Assembly (NCBI RefSeq): GCF_000178855.1
Contig: NZ_ADVG01000001.1
Span: 310,001 to 374,000, forward strand
DNA: 64,000 nt
Direction of reading: 5' to 3'
Source: Ktedonobacter racemifer DSM 44963
GTDB lineage: Bacteria; Chloroflexota; Ktedonobacteria; Ktedonobacterales; Ktedonobacteraceae
Below are positions 18,847 through 27,444 of this stretch, in pieces. The notes beneath the pieces were generated by a model that worked only from the letters and a program-made list of their open reading frames with translations, searched no databases and was not told the DNA's origin. The position numbers were made by a program, and so were the translations under genes. Numbering within the stretch: position 1 is the stretch's first letter; each line of letters begins with the position of its first letter.

Positions 18847-19705
18847 TTAATTCCCCGTCCGCTCATAATTCAGTGGACTTACGTATCCGAGTGTAGAATG
18901 CCGACGAACACGATTATAATAGACTTCCATGTAGGTAAAGAGTGCTAATCGCGCTTCATCATGTGATGAATAAATGCGTTCCCCTACACATTCATCTTTT
19001 AAGGTTCCAAAGAAACTCTCCATCGCGGCATTGTCCCAACAATTTCCTTTACGTGACATACTTGACTGTATTCCAGCTTGTTCTAAACACGCCTGATACG
19101 CTCTTGAAGTGTACTGACTTCCTCTATCACTGTGATGCAGCAACCCCGCTTTAGGGCGACGGCGGGCAAGGGCAAGGTTAGCGTGCCTGTTCTATTAATC
19201 TCTCATCGCAATTGCTCGACATCGACCATCCCACAACCATTCGTGAATACAGATCTAAAATGACCGCGAGATAGAGCCATCCTTGTCGAGTTGGGATATA
19301 CGTGATATCCGTCACCCATTTTTTGTTTGGCGCTTCAGCACGAAATTCCCGATTTAAAAGGTTGGGAGCGACTGGATGAGCCATATCTCTTTTTGTGGTC
19401 ACTACTCGACGCCGTTTACGTCTGGCAGAAAGGTTCTTCTGCCGCATGAGCCTGGCGATCCGTTTGCGTGAGCAGGTGATCCCTTCGTCACGCAGCTCTC
19501 TCAAAATGCGTGGGCTTCCATATCGTCCTTGATGAGTTACAAACACCTGCCGTATCTTCTGCGTTAAATGAGCATCTTCTCGTTCGCGCAGGCAGGCTGA
19601 ACGTTTGCGCCAGGCATAAAAGCCGCTTTCCGAGATTCCGAGCACATCGCACATGATAACAATGGAGAATTCATGCTTGTGCTGTTCAATAAATTGATGT
19701 TTCAT
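18847..19705 (-). pseudogene. IS3-family OrfB transposase (integrase core), frameshifted
   Basis: The product starts MKHQFIEQHKHEFSIVIMCD with the HTH_21 region (YGSPRILRELRDEGITCSRKRIARLM) and the first catalytic Asp in WVTDITYIPTRQG. Near 19178-19190 the frame breaks at RLIEQAR. It resumes in another frame as NLALARRRPKAGLLHHSDRGSQYTS with the second Asp and NCWDNAAMESFFGTLK with the Glu. One base change of length would repair it. The start overlaps the stop of OrfA as ATGA, the normal IS3 arrangement. Confidence 0.85.
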
Positions 19706-19998
19706 TTGGATTCCCGTGAGAAGATGCTCACTGCTTTTTTTAGTATGTCACGCTCCTGCTGGAGTCTTTCGACTTCGCGTTTCAAGCGACGATTTTCTTC
19801 CTCAAGCGTGGTTTGATGCCCTTTGCCTGGAAATGCTTCTTTCCCATGTTCTGCTAATTCCTTGCGCCACCCATGAATCGCGCTGTCGGAGATACCCAGC
19901 TCGCGCGCTATTTGTGCAATCGGCTTGCCTGATGTTTGCGCCAGCCGCACGGCTTCCTCTTTGAATTCTTTTGTGTAGACCTTTTGGCTCTTTCCCAT
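19702..19998 (-). CDS. IS3-family OrfA, helix-turn-helix protein
   Basis: A 98-residue protein from MGKSQKVYTKEFKEEAVRLA, with HTH_Tnp_1 text IAQIARELGISDSAIHGWRKEL and a leucine-zipper-like tail (RRLKREVERLQQERDILKKA). It recognises the IS ends and, by -1 frameshifting into OrfB, forms the transposase in this family. A heptad-rich tail and the ATGA junction fit. Because OrfB is broken, the element is probably inactive. Together with OrfB it interrupts the recombinase gene at 20052. Confidence 0.85.
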   Translation of the reverse strand: MGKSQKVYTKEFKEEAVRLAQTSGKPIAQIARELGISDSAIHGWRKELAEHGKEAFPGKGHQTTLEEENRRLKREVERLQQERDILKKAVSIFSRESK

Positions 19999-20051
19999 TG
20001 ATAAGCCCCTTTCTGATCTGCTTCGAGTATATCTCAGCTTTCGGGACTCTT

Positions 20052-20585
20052 TCAAATCGGGGCAATCTCACGCGAGCGGCCTCCTTTGCCATGGAGCAGA
20101 ATCGAGCGATCGGACCAGGAGATGTCGTCGATGTCGATGGCCAGCGCTTCCTGACAACGCAGTCCTCCATCATAGGTGAGCCAGAAGAGCGCACGATCGC
20201 GTGGATTCTCTATCCCACGTAAGACAGCTTCAACTTTCTGGGCATCCAGGGCACGGGCTTCTGCTTTTCTTTCAGGTTTGCGCTCAACACCCTCCAGAAG
20301 CGCTTCGGTGAGCCATCTTCGATTGAAGAGAAAGCCGCTGAAACTGCGCAATGCCGCCAGGCGTCGATTGTACGTCGCGGGAGCAAGCGCTTCCTGCGTG
20401 GCCAGAAAGGAGCGGGCAACGTCATCAGTGAGTGCGGTGATCGGTGCCTGGCCTATTTGAGTGAGTAAGGGGTGAAGATCTTCAGCATAGCTTTCGCGGG
20501 TTCGTCGGGCAAAGGAGGAGCCTTCGAGGAACTGCGCGAAGGCCTGTCTCACGGTGATCGATGGGAAATGGGCCGATCTCTCCAT
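20052..20585 (-). pseudogene. tyrosine recombinase (XerC/D-like), truncated by IS3
   Basis: About 170 residues remain. An N-terminal SAM-like core-binding domain (TVRQAFAQFLEGSSFARRTRESYAEDLHPLL pattern) is followed by the start of the catalytic domain with the first Arg in YDGGLRCQEALAIDIDDI and the beta hairpin Lys region HGKGGRSREI. The frame ends at the IS3 boundary near 20052; the HxxR, H/W and Tyr motifs are absent and not found beyond the IS. It cannot recombine. The repeated GCACCTAATG words at 20595 and 20671 lie just upstream. Confidence 0.8.
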
Positions 20586-21050
20586 ACGTTATTGCACCTA
20601 ATGCGGAATCTCGTGTCTCCTGGTAAGCGGGACCAGTGTACTGTTTTCGTTGGAAAAGGGCAAGCTATCGCACCTAATGGGCTATTAGCTGCGATACCAA
20701 CAGGACAGCTCGCTCTGGTTTTGCTGGCAGACACCCCGTCATATGAGCGTTGACAGGAGTGGGCAGCCAACTTGAGCAAAAAAACAGGAAGCAAGAAATG
20801 TCTCGCACGGCTCAAGAGGCCCGTTTACCCTCTCTTAGGAGGTGACTTTTTTGCTCAATTCGACTGCCCACGGGCGTCAACCATCATACAGCGAAGTGTC
20901 GTCTGTTCCGGATCAATTTGCGCAAGAACACGATTTACCTGTCGATCCTTCTCTCACCGTCTTTTTCTGTCTCGCATCCTGAAGGCTGGACAGGAAGCGC
21001 GTTTCGCGCGCCTCGCTGCAGAATCATCTTCCCCCTGAAAAGGTTTCGAA
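20586..21050. other. intergenic stretch without genes
   Basis: No supported coding sequence. It holds two GCACCTAATG words (20595 and 20671) and the 113-bp inverted-repeat element at 20759-20871. Confidence 0.6.
20759..20871. repeat. 113-bp MITE-like element with 25-bp imperfect terminal inverted repeats
   Basis: The left arm GTGGGCAG-5 nt-TTGAGCAAAAAA (20759-20783) and the right arm TTTTTTGCTCAA-5 nt-CTGCCCAC (20847-20871) are complementary at 20 of 25 positions, including perfect 8-bp ends and a perfect 12-bp inner block. About 63 bases lie between, with no ORF. Resembles a miniature inverted-repeat transposable element. Confidence 0.55.
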
Positions 21051-22562
21051 CTAGGAAGGGAAAACGCTTGCCAGTTGACGAACGCCAGCCTGAATCTCCT
21101 GCTCATTGACGGCTCCATAGCCAAGAACCAGACCTCCTCGCTGCGACGAACCGAGCGTCAACGCGGACAGGGGAATGATCTCGAGCCCGCAGTTTGCTGC
21201 TTGTTGTGCCATCTGCTGATCGTCTAGAGTCGGCGGAAGCCACCCCATAAGATGTAAACCGGCTTGAGGAGGTTGCACTTCTATGCTCCCCCCAAGTTCC
21301 TTCTGCAACGACTCGATGAGGAGCGCTCTTCTGGCCGCATAGAGGTCGCGCATACGGCGGATATGACGCAGAAAATACCCTTTGGTCATCCAGGCTTCCA
21401 GGGTCAATTGGTCAAGAATAGGCACGTGAATATGGGTAGAACTACAGAGGGAGAGGAAAGGGGGGACGAGTGGCGGGGGGACGATCAGATAGCCGATACG
21501 AAGTGCTGGAAAAAGCACTTTGCTGAACGTTCCAATGTAGATGACGCGCTGGGCGAGATCAAGTCCCTGTAAGGCATCAAGTGGTCGACCACTGAAGCGA
21601 TAATCGCTGTCATAATCATCTTCGAGAATCCAGGCATTAGCTTGCTTCGCCCATTGCAGGAGGGCAATGCGTTGCGACAGATGCATGGTGATACCCGAAG
21701 GGAATTGATGAGATGGAGTGACGTAGGCCAGGCGTCCTTGGGGATACCGCTTTTGCCCAATTTCAACATTGATCCCTTCCGATGTCACAGGGATAGGAGC
21801 CAGTTGCGCGCCCGCGTTGAGGAGAGCCCGTTGTGCTCCGAGATAGCCCGGATTTTCCACCCAGGCAAGATCACCTGGGTTCAGGAGGAGGCGTGCTGCC
21901 ATATCTAATGCTGCCTGCGCTCCTGGCACAATAATGACCTGCTCGGCCTGGCAATGCACGCCTCGTGTGATGTTCACATGGTTGGCGATCATTTCACGGA
22001 GCGGGTAATAGCCTGCGATCTCCTGATAAGCGGCCATGTTTCTCAGCATAGATCGTGCGCAGTGAGCCGCGATCTGGTTCCACTGTTGAAAGGGAAATGC
22101 ACGTAGGTCTGGGATGCCCGTGCGAAAAGCACGTGAGGGAGTCGGTCGAAGATAGGTCTGGATGGAGGACACAGGGGCCTGGCGCGTTAAATCCTCTCCC
22201 AAGTGAGACAAGAAGAGGGTGGCGTGTGTGCTTTCGTCGGGAGCTGTTTTTCTCTGTGAAACTCCTCTTGGAAGGAAAAAGGTCTCAGGAAGATCGTACG
22301 CCACCCTGGTTCCCTGGCCGACCTTTCTCTCGATATAGCCTTCAGCACAGAGTTGTTCATAGGCATGGCTCACTGTATTCAGAGAAATACCTAAATCGCT
22401 TGCCAGAGCCCGTGTTGATGGGAGAACTTGACCTGGATGCAATTGACCACTCAGGATGGCATGACGCAGTCGATCATACAACTGGCGATGCAATGGCATC
22501 GTGAAGGTGCGATCGAGGGCAAGATCTGCTGTGTTTTGAAGTGCTTGTCGTCTTTTTGCCAT
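21051..22562 (-). CDS. MocR/PdxR-type regulator (GntR HTH fused to aminotransferase fold)
   Basis: A 503-residue fusion from MAKRRQALQNTADLALDRT. Residues 20-90 form a GntR winged helix (LHRQLYDRLRHAILSGQLHP, LPSTRALASDLGISLNTVSH, EGYIERKVGQGTRV). Residues 120-500 are a fold-type I aminotransferase domain with PGAQAALDMAARLLLNPGD, EDDYDSDYRF and the PLP lysine in YIGTFSKVLFPALRIGYL. Family members bind PLP and regulate vitamin B6, taurine or GABA genes; the target here is not evident. It diverges from an NmrA-type gene across a shared promoter region. Truncated copies of its first codons plus that promoter recur at 28193 and 29643. Confidence 0.92.
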   Translation of the reverse strand: MAKRRQALQNTADLALDRTFTMPLHRQLYDRLRHAILSGQLHPGQVLPSTRALASDLGISLNTVSHAYEQLCAEGYIERKVGQGTRVAYDLPETFFLPRGVSQRKTAPDESTHATLFLSHLGEDLTRQAPVSSIQTYLRPTPSRAFRTGIPDLRAFPFQQWNQIAAHCARSMLRNMAAYQEIAGYYPLREMIANHVNITRGVHCQAEQVIIVPGAQAALDMAARLLLNPGDLAWVENPGYLGAQRALLNAGAQLAPIPVTSEGINVEIGQKRYPQGRLAYVTPSHQFPSGITMHLSQRIALLQWAKQANAWILEDDYDSDYRFSGRPLDALQGLDLAQRVIYIGTFSKVLFPALRIGYLIVPPPLVPPFLSLCSSTHIHVPILDQLTLEAWMTKGYFLRHIRRMRDLYAARRALLIESLQKELGGSIEVQPPQAGLHLMGWLPPTLDDQQMAQQAANCGLEIIPLSALTLGSSQRGGLVLGYGAVNEQEIQAGVRQLASVFPS

Positions 22563-22616
22563 GATAGAAAAGGAAGCCTCCAGCAAATGATACCATGAAA
22601 TGTGCAAAATTGACTC

Positions 22617-22645
22617 TTGAAGGGACTCTCTTTCTAGAGTATGCT
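22617..22645 (+). promoter_or_regulatory. promoter of the NmrA-type gene, copy A of a triplicated module
   Basis: TTGAAG (22617-22622), 17-base spacer, TATGCT (22640-22645). The block from 22501 to 22650 is repeated at 28193-28338 and 29643-29775, where the same promoter elements face different genes. MocR binding sites are expected within this divergent region. Confidence 0.6.
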
Positions 22646-22662
22646 TCCTGCGAAAGTCAGCG

Positions 22663-22771
22663 CTAGTGCAGGTTCCAGAGACCTATAGTGCAATAGAGCC
22701 AGCGTTCCTGTGTTCAACGAAGAATGAGGGACGCTCTCTCTTACACACTAGGTCTCCTGAGATTGCACTAG
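22663..22771 (+). repeat. 109-nt palindromic element R1 in the 5' leader of the NmrA-type gene
   Basis: Ends CTAGTGCA and TGCACTAG are perfectly complementary. Inner blocks CAGAGACCTATAGTG with CACTAGGTCTCCTG, and AGAGCCAGCGTTCCT with AGGGACGCTCTCTCT, continue the pairing into one long imperfect hairpin with a 17-nt apical loop. It lies downstream of the -10 at 22640 and would be transcribed. Related copies: 22784-22869 and 29870-29980. Confidence 0.6.
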
Positions 22772-22783
22772 TTCTGACTGCAA

Positions 22784-22869
22784 GTAGCGCAATAGAGCCA
22801 GCGTTCCTGTGTTCAACGAAGATGAGGGACGCTCTCTCTTACATATTAGGTCTCCTGAGATTGCACTAG
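22784..22869 (+). repeat. element R2, tandem copy of R1 lacking the left outer arm
   Basis: From AGTAGCGCAATAGAGCC to TTGCACTAG it repeats R1 with few changes but lacks the first 20 nt (the CTAGTGCA arm and its continuation). It starts 12 bases after R1. The inner hairpin pairs are retained. Confidence 0.6.
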
Positions 22870-22928
22870 ACACAAACAGGTATTTCTCATACGGGAAAAG
22901 GTTTTTCACAACCTTGGAGGTAGTTTTC

Positions 22929-23813
22929 ATGATTGTCGTCACCACACCTACAGGCCAGTTCGGCCATCAAGTTCTGAACAACCTGCTCAATAGTAACGAG
23001 CCGATCCGCGTGATCGTACGCGATCCCTCTCGCCTTCCCGCGCACACACGTGAGCGCGTCGAGGTCGTGCAAGGATCGCATGACGACCTCGACGTCGTCA
23101 ACCGGGCGTTCGCAGGTGCCGACTCTGTATTCTGGGTGGTCCCCCCGGCCCCCCACGCCGCGAGCGTCGAGGCCGCCTACGTGGACTTCAGCAGGCCAGC
23201 GTGCGAGGCCTTCAAGAGTCAGAGGGTTAAGCGAGTGGTTGGGATCTCGGCCCTCGGTCGCGGCACGGCGGTGGAAAAAAACTCCGGGCTGGTGGCGGGG
23301 TTGCTGGCCAAGGACGACCTGATCGCAAGCACGGGGGTCAGTTACCGGGCACTGACGATAGCCTCCTACATGGATAACCTGCTCCGCCAGGTCAGGTCGA
23401 TCAAGAGCCAGGGTATGTTCTTCGACATGGTATCCGGGGAGCGCAAGGTCCCAACCTGCGCCACCCGCGACATCGCCTCCGTCGCCACCAGACTGCTACT
23501 CGATCACTCCTGGAGTGGACAGGGCAACGTCCCGGTGCTTGGCCCTGAGGACCTGTCCTTCAACGACATGGCGCAGATCATGTCGGAGGTGCTAGGCAGG
23601 CCAGTGCGCTACCAGCAGATCCCCGGCGAGGCCCTGAAGGCCGAGCTGACCGGATCCGGGTGGTCCGACGCTATGGCGCAGGGCATGGTCAATATGATGG
23701 TGGCCAAGGACAACGGTATCGACAACGCTGAGCCGCGCACCCCCGAGTCCACCGCCCCTACCAGCTTTCGCCAGTGGTGTGAGGAAGTGCTCAAGCCAGC
23801 CGTCTTGGCCTGA
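22929..23813 (+). CDS. NmrA-like NAD(P)-binding oxidoreductase
   Basis: A 294-residue atypical short-chain dehydrogenase/NmrA protein. The N-terminal Rossmann motif is MIVVTTPTGQFGHQVLNNLL, slightly off the canonical GxxGxxG. The chain continues with VIVRDPSRLPAH, GSHDDLDVVNRAFAGADSVFWVVPP and a C-terminal substrate region. Such proteins act on quinones or sense NADP redox state; the substrate is unknown. GGAGG lies before the ATG at 22929; the ORF extends further upstream through the R2 repeat but without a start signal. It diverges from mocR. Its codon use is richer in GC than its neighbours, suggesting a separate origin. Confidence 0.88.
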   Translation: MIVVTTPTGQFGHQVLNNLLNSNEPIRVIVRDPSRLPAHTRERVEVVQGSHDDLDVVNRAFAGADSVFWVVPPAPHAASVEAAYVDFSRPACEAFKSQRVKRVVGISALGRGTAVEKNSGLVAGLLAKDDLIASTGVSYRALTIASYMDNLLRQVRSIKSQGMFFDMVSGERKVPTCATRDIASVATRLLLDHSWSGQGNVPVLGPEDLSFNDMAQIMSEVLGRPVRYQQIPGEALKAELTGSGWSDAMAQGMVNMMVAKDNGIDNAEPRTPESTAPTSFRQWCEEVLKPAVLA

Positions 23814-23895
23814 GCACCACGGCGATGGAGCAGGCGATTATTCTGGGGCTGATGTGCGAAATTAGGAAGCTGCTGCCTGTCGATGCGTTGATGGC

Positions 23896-23931
23896 GATGC
23901 TTGAGGATGTTGAAACCTCAAGCATCTTTTT
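23896..23931 (+). terminator. Rho-independent terminator after the NmrA-type gene
   Basis: GATGCTTGAGG and CCTCAAGCATC form a perfect 11-bp stem with a 9-base loop, followed by TTTTT. It starts 82 bases after the stop codon. Confidence 0.85.
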
Positions 23932-24229
23932 GCGTATGAATGTGGCCCACACGCTGGCAGCGGCGTGAGCGGAAGAAGCATGTGATCTCTGCATTCGTTT
24001 GTCTTTGGATCCAGAAGGCTCGTTTGATGTGTTCGCCTTTCTCATACGCCTTTTTCTGGTAATAACGTGTTGCGTCTGTGATAGCAGGAAAATATAAAAT
24101 GATGCATGTGTGAGCAAGTGTTGCTCTCTTTCCTTTATTGCTGTTTAGATAAACAGGACTTGTGAGAACTTGCAACGCAAGTTCTGCAAAAAGGAAAACA
24201 TGCTCACATTGACGACTCTCGTCGAGAGA

Positions 24230-25534
24230 TTAGCCCTTGGTTTTAGCTTTGCGCTTGCTTTTGAGAACCACGCCATAGCGTGGAGCAGGCTGCGGGTGAA
24301 ACCCACAGGCTCGTCCTGGCGAATTTCCTCGTGGTTGGCACGTCCGAGCTGGGGTTCCAAACTGCACCAAAAGGGAGGGCATCGTCCGACGAACCTGTCG
24401 GGGGGTCAGTGGACGTTGCATCGGTTCCCAGGGCCGATACACGGCTTGTCCAAGCTGACGAGCCAATACCAATTGATTCAAGGCCAAAGCCACCAACAGA
24501 CTCCAGCGCTCAAATTGCTCAGGCGTTCGGACATGGGCCTGAGTCCAGAGCAAGTCTTGCTTCATGAAACGATAGCCGTGCTCATGAGAAAAGCGAGAGG
24601 CATACGTTGGAGCAATCTCTCGCAAAGGCATCTCAGCCGAAAGCTGAACAAACCAGCTCTCACGCGGATCGCGCTTGGTGTCTTTGGCTCCTTCGCGTAC
24701 CACGCGAACGGCACAGACCTCGACGTCACGACCTTGCTTGAAGTGCAATCCACTCCAACGGGTAATACTGATGGCCCCATCCTTCTCATCAGTTCCACTG
24801 AAGCTGCTCTCGGCTCCCTCCAGCGTCTCTGGTCGACTGCCTTGCAGCAGTGGTCCATCCAAGGGGATCCGACCTTTCGAGCTTTTGCGCACCGGCTTGC
24901 GATAGAGCTTGCGGTTGCGCTTGAGGCGAATGAGCACCTGGCAGCCCAACTGGTGAGAAGCACGCAAGAAGTCAGCAGTGGCATACCAGCGATCAGCCAG
25001 GATGATCACCCGACGCTTGAGCTGAGGAACGACCTCGCGCAGTTGGGTAATGGCCACCTCGATGGCCGTTTGATCGGTGCGGATGCGCCGTTGGTCCAAA
25101 ATACCCACCCAACTGCCAGGGGAAGTGGGCAAGAGCATCACTGTCGAAAACTGCCATCCCACACTCACTGGTTTGCTGGCACGAGGCATGTTGGGGACGT
25201 AGATGATGCCACGATCTGGGCTGGTCTCTGCTTCAGGACGAGGCACACTACTGCTATCGACACTGATGCAGATGGGGTCCTCGCCCGCTCGCTGCTGCAA
25301 GAACGCCTGGATGCAGACCGTGCGCAAGGCCGCTTCATTGATCTTGCCAGTGCTCAATCCTTGATAGAGACTCGACCAGCGGCGTTGGAAGCAAGGCGAT
25401 TGCGACAATTCCACCAGCGAGCGAGCTTGAGGTTCACTCAGCAAAGCATCACAGAGATTGAACAACGCATCGGCTCCACGCTCAAAGCACGCGTAGGCCT
25501 GCTGACGAAAATCGATCAATGTGTTAAAGTACAT
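24230..25534 (-). CDS. DDE transposase (IS4/IS701-like, NF041680-type)
   Basis: A 434-residue transposase. Recognisable catalytic regions are ICISVDSSSVPRPEA near residue 91, VIILADRWYATADFLRASHQ near 197, and the Glu helix RFSHEHGYRFMKQDLLWTQ near 330. The C-terminal tail is basic (KSKRKAKTKG) and contains FGTPARTCQPRGNSPGRACG, a segment also present in the remnant at 31129. A 9-bp hairpin (24165-24185) lies after the stop and a 9-bp inverted repeat CACGTAATG/CATTACGTG (25535-25586) lies before the start. These may mark element ends. The frame is intact, so it may be active. Confidence 0.85.
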   Translation of the reverse strand: MYFNTLIDFRQQAYACFERGADALFNLCDALLSEPQARSLVELSQSPCFQRRWSSLYQGLSTGKINEAALRTVCIQAFLQQRAGEDPICISVDSSSVPRPEAETSPDRGIIYVPNMPRASKPVSVGWQFSTVMLLPTSPGSWVGILDQRRIRTDQTAIEVAITQLREVVPQLKRRVIILADRWYATADFLRASHQLGCQVLIRLKRNRKLYRKPVRKSSKGRIPLDGPLLQGSRPETLEGAESSFSGTDEKDGAISITRWSGLHFKQGRDVEVCAVRVVREGAKDTKRDPRESWFVQLSAEMPLREIAPTYASRFSHEHGYRFMKQDLLWTQAHVRTPEQFERWSLLVALALNQLVLARQLGQAVYRPWEPMQRPLTPRQVRRTMPSLLVQFGTPARTCQPRGNSPGRACGFHPQPAPRYGVVLKSKRKAKTKG

Positions 25535-25708
25535 TCACGTAATGCTCATTTCTTGTTGTTTTTTCTTGTTGAAAGAACATTACGTGATGTGGCGGCTCTT
25601 GGCAATCAAGGCTGCCTTTTTTCTTAGGTTATCCAAACTCCAATCCTTTAGAGAGAAAGAGATTTCTCACCTTGAAGCACAAGCGATGAACAAAGGAGTT
25701 GACCTATC

Positions 25709-25945
25709 ATGAGTCATGAGCACTTTGCTAAAGGAAAGCGAATACGGGTCACGAATTACGGTCCGTTCCGAGGAATGAAAGGAACGATTGTGCGCGTCAA
25801 CATCATTGATGGCGAAGAAGATGACCCGTTTTTTGGTTTTTACCTGATTGCTCTGGACTCGCTACGGGAACCAATGTGGTTTGAGCACAACGAGATCGAA
25901 TTCATAGATGTTCCGTTCTTCGTAGAAGAAAATTTCGTTTCTTGA
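25709..25945 (+). CDS. small KOW-like protein
   Basis: A 78-residue acidic protein with AAAGGAG ten bases before its ATG. The start AKGKRIRVTNYGPFRGMKGTIVRV looks like a KOW/SH3-type beta barrel as found in NusG and ribosomal proteins. The rest (FGFYLIALDSLREPMWFEHNEIEFI) continues as beta strands. It may bind nucleic acid or protein. It stands alone; no operon partner is close. Function unknown. Confidence 0.7.
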   Translation: MSHEHFAKGKRIRVTNYGPFRGMKGTIVRVNIIDGEEDDPFFGFYLIALDSLREPMWFEHNEIEFIDVPFFVEENFVS

Positions 25946-26191
25946 CTCATAACCATTCGCGTATCTCAGTAGCTGAGAGGCAGAAGCGGTGCATTTCTAG
26001 CTTGCCTGACACAATTCTTGAGTCAGGATATTTTCGCGGTACCCTGTCATCAATCTGTATCCAGAACGTTTTTAGGGGATTCATTAGAAATTATATGAGA
26101 CCGGGAAAGCGAAAATTTACTCTACGAACAATATATATGGCGCCTATTGTATAGATAGACAACAAACTATTTTAGAATTGAGATAAAGCAT

Positions 26192-26587
26192 ATGTTGAGA
26201 ACATCAGGTGTCATCCTGGCCCTATGTAGCGTTATCGTCCTTCTCCTAGCAGCCTGTGGCACTGCTAGCAATACTAATCCTGCTTCTCACTCTACAGAGA
26301 ATACTGTTCACATGAGCAGTATGCAGTTTGTCCAGTCGTCCATCACTATTAAAAAGGGAGAAAGCGTCACATTGGTTGCTGATACGATAACGCCGCACAT
26401 TATCGCTAATGGAACCTGGGAGCAGGGTAAGGCACATCCAGGCGCCGAGCCGGGTGCACCGCAGGTCAAGGATTTGCAAGTTGCAGGCAATAGTTCGCAG
26501 ACGATTGGTCCTTTCACGACGGCAGGAACGTTCAAGCTCTATTGTACGATCCATTCCGGTATGAACCTGACTGTCCAGGTAGTGTAG
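26192..26587 (+). CDS. cupredoxin-like lipoprotein
   Basis: A 131-residue exported protein. The N-terminus is a lipoprotein signal with lipobox LLAAC, so Cys 21-22 would be lipidated by Lgt and signal peptidase II. The mature part is a plastocyanin/azurin-type beta sandwich. The likely type 1 copper ligands are His in TPHIIANG and the cluster YCTIHSGMNLTVQV (Cys, His, Met). It would be an electron carrier anchored outside the cell membrane. DoxX lies downstream in the same direction 130 bases away. Confidence 0.85.
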   Translation: MLRTSGVILALCSVIVLLLAACGTASNTNPASHSTENTVHMSSMQFVQSSITIKKGESVTLVADTITPHIIANGTWEQGKAHPGAEPGAPQVKDLQVAGNSSQTIGPFTTAGTFKLYCTIHSGMNLTVQVV

Positions 26588-26720
26588 GAGTACCGAACCG
26601 TCAAGCAGGAATGAATGAAATACATACCGTCCCTTCCTAAATAAACAAAAAGGCACAAAAGATGAGAGCGCACCAGCCGCACATTTTCAGGCGCGTGGTG
26701 GGCTAGTAAAGGTGAAAGCA

Positions 26721-27362
26721 ATGAATACAACGACTCATCCTCGTAGTGAAACTCGACCACGACTAGAAGAACCTGTAAAGCCGCAATCTGACAGACCGTC
26801 TCAAGAACGCGTAATTCCGACCGCGAATCTGGCGCTGGTCGGCCTACAACTCCTCGTTGGCTATGCCTGGTTGCTAGCTGGTGTCGATAAGATCCTGCTG
26901 AGAACCTTCCCTGATCAGCTCAGTGAGCTTCTTCGCACCACCACCAGCAGCGGGCGCTTGCCGGGCCTCTTCGTGGCTCTGCTGCAGGGACTGGTTGTGC
27001 CTAACGCTGCACTCTTCGGCTTCCTCGTCGAGTGGGGTGAGACACTCGCCGGTCTGGGACTCATTACCGCTGGTCTGGTAACGTTGCTGCGCCCATTTGC
27101 CAAGCGTGCACTCAGAGGAAGAAGTGCGATCCTGTTCGCCTATGGCGATCGGCTGCCGGTGATCCTGGCGCTGCTTGCCGCCATTGGTGCAGGACTGCTC
27201 GGTCTGAACTACTTCATGCTGGATGGTATGCCTGCCCCCTGGTTCACTCCCGGCGTCGCCTACGGTGGTGCAATGAGCAATGGACTCTTCCTTGCCGCTG
27301 CAAGCGTCGTTATCATTGCAGGCCAACTCACGCAGGGCGACAAAACCAAGCCTATAGCTTGA
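26721..27362 (+). CDS. DoxX-like membrane protein
   Basis: About 213 residues with a polar N-terminus of 35 residues and four hydrophobic segments (ALVGLQLLVGYAWLLAGVDK, VVPNAALFGFLVEWGETLAG, LPVILALLAAIGAGLLGLNY, GLFLAAASVVIIAGQL). GVDKILLR and VEWGETLAGLGLITAG match the DoxX/terminal quinol oxidase-associated family. The start at 26721 follows AGGTGA. Possible redox partner of the cupredoxin upstream, inferred only from adjacency. The same-strand TMEM175-like gene follows after 80 bases. Confidence 0.75.
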   Translation: MNTTTHPRSETRPRLEEPVKPQSDRPSQERVIPTANLALVGLQLLVGYAWLLAGVDKILLRTFPDQLSELLRTTTSSGRLPGLFVALLQGLVVPNAALFGFLVEWGETLAGLGLITAGLVTLLRPFAKRALRGRSAILFAYGDRLPVILALLAAIGAGLLGLNYFMLDGMPAPWFTPGVAYGGAMSNGLFLAAASVVIIAGQLTQGDKTKPIA

Positions 27363-27444
27363 GCAGAAGATAAAACATGACACAGATGCTCCCATTACCC
27401 CAAGATGTACGGCAACGTACTTGGCGTATCTGCAAGGAGAGAGG

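Noticed and set aside
20595..20680. GCACCTAATG repeated upstream of the recombinase remnant as an attachment site
   Set aside because: Only 10 bp, no symmetrical core, and the recombinase is truncated.
24170..25627. 485-codon open frame on the plus strand
   Set aside because: It is antisense to a transposase with clear catalytic motifs and has no recognisable domain or start signal.
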